Below, piece after piece: positions 6,516 through 7,275 of a stretch of DNA of 7,275 bases. The stretch spans positions 1-7,275 of the forward strand of contig DQVL01000027.1 of the NCBI GenBank assembly GCA_015661745.1. Reading direction: 5' to 3'. The notes under the pieces are model-generated. The model was not told where the DNA came from, did not search any database, and was given only the letters and a program-made list of their open reading frames with translations. Source of the stretch: Thermoprotei archaeon (GTDB lineage: Archaea; Thermoproteota; Nitrososphaeria; Geothermarchaeales; JDFR-13). Every line of letters begins with the position of its first letter. Positions within the stretch are counted from its first letter, which is position 1. Position numbers and translations under genes: made by a program.

Positions 6516-6684
6516 GGGGAGAAAGGCTCTACTAGGGTCTATCTTGATAATATCTGGTGTGATATTCTTGGGTGTTAGTGTATATCTAACCTTTCTCGAT
6601 AGATATTTAGCTAGTATTTTTGCCATGGCTATTGGATTCATAGTTCTTGGTGTAGGCGCTGATCTAGTTAGGGAGTTAGAGTAA
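6508..6684 (+). CDS. Very small two-TM protein at the end of the MoxR/DUF58 operon
   Basis: A 58-aa protein from TTG at 6508 (61 aa if GTG at 6499 is used). After a basic N-terminus (SRGRKA) there is a hydrophobic helix at about 6-27, a short polar turn (LDRY) and a second glycine/alanine-rich helix at about 33-53, ending with the acidic tail ADLVRELE. The basic start and charged end suggest both termini are in the cytoplasm. It overlaps the polytopic membrane protein gene by 8 bases and reads in a different frame, a sign of a genuine coupled gene. I do not recognise a family. It may be a small accessory subunit of the membrane complex encoded upstream, inferred from position only. It is probably the last operon gene, though the next gene starts only 28 bases later. 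Confidence 0.7.
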   Translation: MSRGRKALLGSILIISGVIFLGVSVYLTFLDRYLASIFAMAIGFIVLGVGADLVRELE

Positions 6685-6703
6685 ATATCTAAGTTATATA
6701 TAT
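6680..6703 (+). promoter_or_regulatory. Possible promoter of the HemK2-like gene
   Basis: AT-rich stretch containing gtaaatatct (6681-6690), about 23-32 bases before the ATG at 6713, and a longer ttatatatatc run (about 6694-6704). The first has suitable spacing for a leaderless transcript; the second is too near the ATG unless translation starts at 6737. With no Shine-Dalgarno site in front of the gene, a separate leaderless transcript is plausible, but the box is a weak match. Confidence 0.3.
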
Positions 6704-6712
6704 CTATATTTG

Positions 6713-7275
6713 ATGTCTAGATGGAGTATAAAGTTTATGGGTGTAGAGGTCTCAGGCGGTATACATACATATAAGCCTTCAGAGGATACCATACTATTAG
6801 CTTCTAATATACCAGATATATTTGGAGATCATGATATTGTATTGGATGTTGGGACTGGGTCGGGTATATTAGCCATATTAACGGCTAGACATGGGTCGTA
6901 TGTAGTTGGTATAGATATATCATATGAGTCTCTCTTAGATGCATATAAAAATATTATTGTAAATAATGTGGATCAATATATAGATCTTATACAGGGAGAT
7001 ACACTAGAATGTATAAGAAATAATTTGGAGAGGCCGGTTATAATATCTAATCCACCTTACCTACCTGGTTTACATGAATTTGTTGATGACCATATCTATA
7101 TAGGTGGCCCCCATGGCATCGATGTTGCACTTAAGATATTGTCTTGGCTAGCTAAGTCAAGGTGTGGAGAGGCTTATATCCTATTATCAAGCTACTCTAG
7201 GGAGGATCTATTTAGATATGTACTTACTGAGTATGGATGTAAATATGAGGTTCTAGATGAGATTGTATTGGATGG
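6713..7275 (+). CDS. HemK2/Mtq2-type protein glutamine methyltransferase (3'-truncated)
   Basis: The frame is open from ATG 6713 to the window end (187 full codons, no stop), so the C-terminus is missing. Motifs: YKPSEDT at 20-26, the classic entry of archaeal/eukaryotic HemK2 proteins; SAM-binding VLDVGTGSGILA at 43-54; the acidic VVGIDIS strand at about 64-70; QGD at 94-96; the catalytic NPPYLP at 113-118; and GGPHG at 131-135. This family N5-methylates the Gln of the GGQ motif in release factor (aRF1/eRF1), usually with the zinc protein Trm112 as activator; Trm112 is not in this window. The ATG is preferred because SIKFMGVEVSGG aligns with the short N-terminal strand pair normally preceding the PSED motif; the ATG at 6737 would delete part of it. 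No Shine-Dalgarno site precedes it. It begins 28 bases after the small membrane protein gene and may have its own promoter. Confidence 0.92.
   Translation, partial: MSRWSIKFMGVEVSGGIHTYKPSEDTILLASNIPDIFGDHDIVLDVGTGSGILAILTARHGSYVVGIDISYESLLDAYKNIIVNNVDQYIDLIQGDTLECIRNNLERPVIISNPPYLPGLHEFVDDHIYIGGPHGIDVALKILSWLAKSRCGEAYILLSSYSREDLFRYVLTEYGCKYEVLDEIVLD

Noticed and set aside
6721..6774. ATG at 6721 as the start of the right-edge gene
   Set aside because: This frame stops after 17 codons; the frame from 6713 stays open to the edge and carries the full set of HemK2 motifs.
1..7275. CRISPR array, tRNA genes or insertion-sequence ends
   Set aside because: I saw no regularly spaced direct repeats, no cloverleaf-like GC-rich block and no transposase frame or terminal inverted repeats in either strand.
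1..7275. Frequent CTAG tetranucleotides as a functional signal
   Set aside because: CTAG appears often, unlike in many genomes where it is rare, but it follows from the common CTA and TAG/AGG codon junctions here and I could not test it against a proper expectation.

Overview
The window looks like chromosomal DNA of an archaeon, most likely a thermophilic crenarchaeote (Thermoproteota). It is AT-rich, and its genes lean heavily on ATA (Ile), AGG/AGA (Arg) and TAT codons. Genes inside the operon carry GGTG-type Shine-Dalgarno sites with GTG/TTG/ATG starts, while the transcription-leading genes lack such sites and have TATA-like boxes about 30 bases upstream, the leaderless pattern. The right-edge gene is an archaeal/eukaryotic-type HemK2 (Mtq2) methyltransferase. 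No species can be named from this evidence.

Layout. (1) The left edge cuts into the 3' end of a surface protein gene made of repeated beta-sandwich (Ig-like) modules and ending in a membrane anchor. (2) Convergent to it, on the minus strand, is a solitary DNA methylase-like gene with DPFMGVGTT and TSPPY motifs. (3) A 78-84 base divergent promoter region separates this gene from a tight plus-strand operon, about 1939-6684, of six genes: a short one-TM protein with a DUF4129-like cytoplasmic tail, a DUF4350-like secreted/membrane protein, a MoxR-type AAA+ ATPase, a DUF58 (vWA-like) membrane protein, a polytopic membrane protein and a very small two-TM protein. Adjacent operon genes overlap by 8-11 bases or are separated by 8-18 bases. 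(4) A 3'-truncated HemK2-like methyltransferase gene runs off the right edge; it has no stop codon in the window.

The operon is an archaeal version of the widespread MoxR-DUF58-DUF4129-DUF4350 neighbourhood. MoxR ATPases are thought to act with vWA-domain partners as chaperones or metal/cofactor-insertion machines. Here nearly all partners are membrane-bound, with Ig-like or DUF4350 domains predicted outside the cell and the ATPase inside. This suggests an envelope-associated remodelling complex, but the client is not known. The nearby Ig-repeat surface protein is a possible client or co-functioning protein, by proximity only.

I saw no rRNA, tRNA, CRISPR array, insertion sequence or integrase. 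No non-coding stretch exceeds 300 bases.
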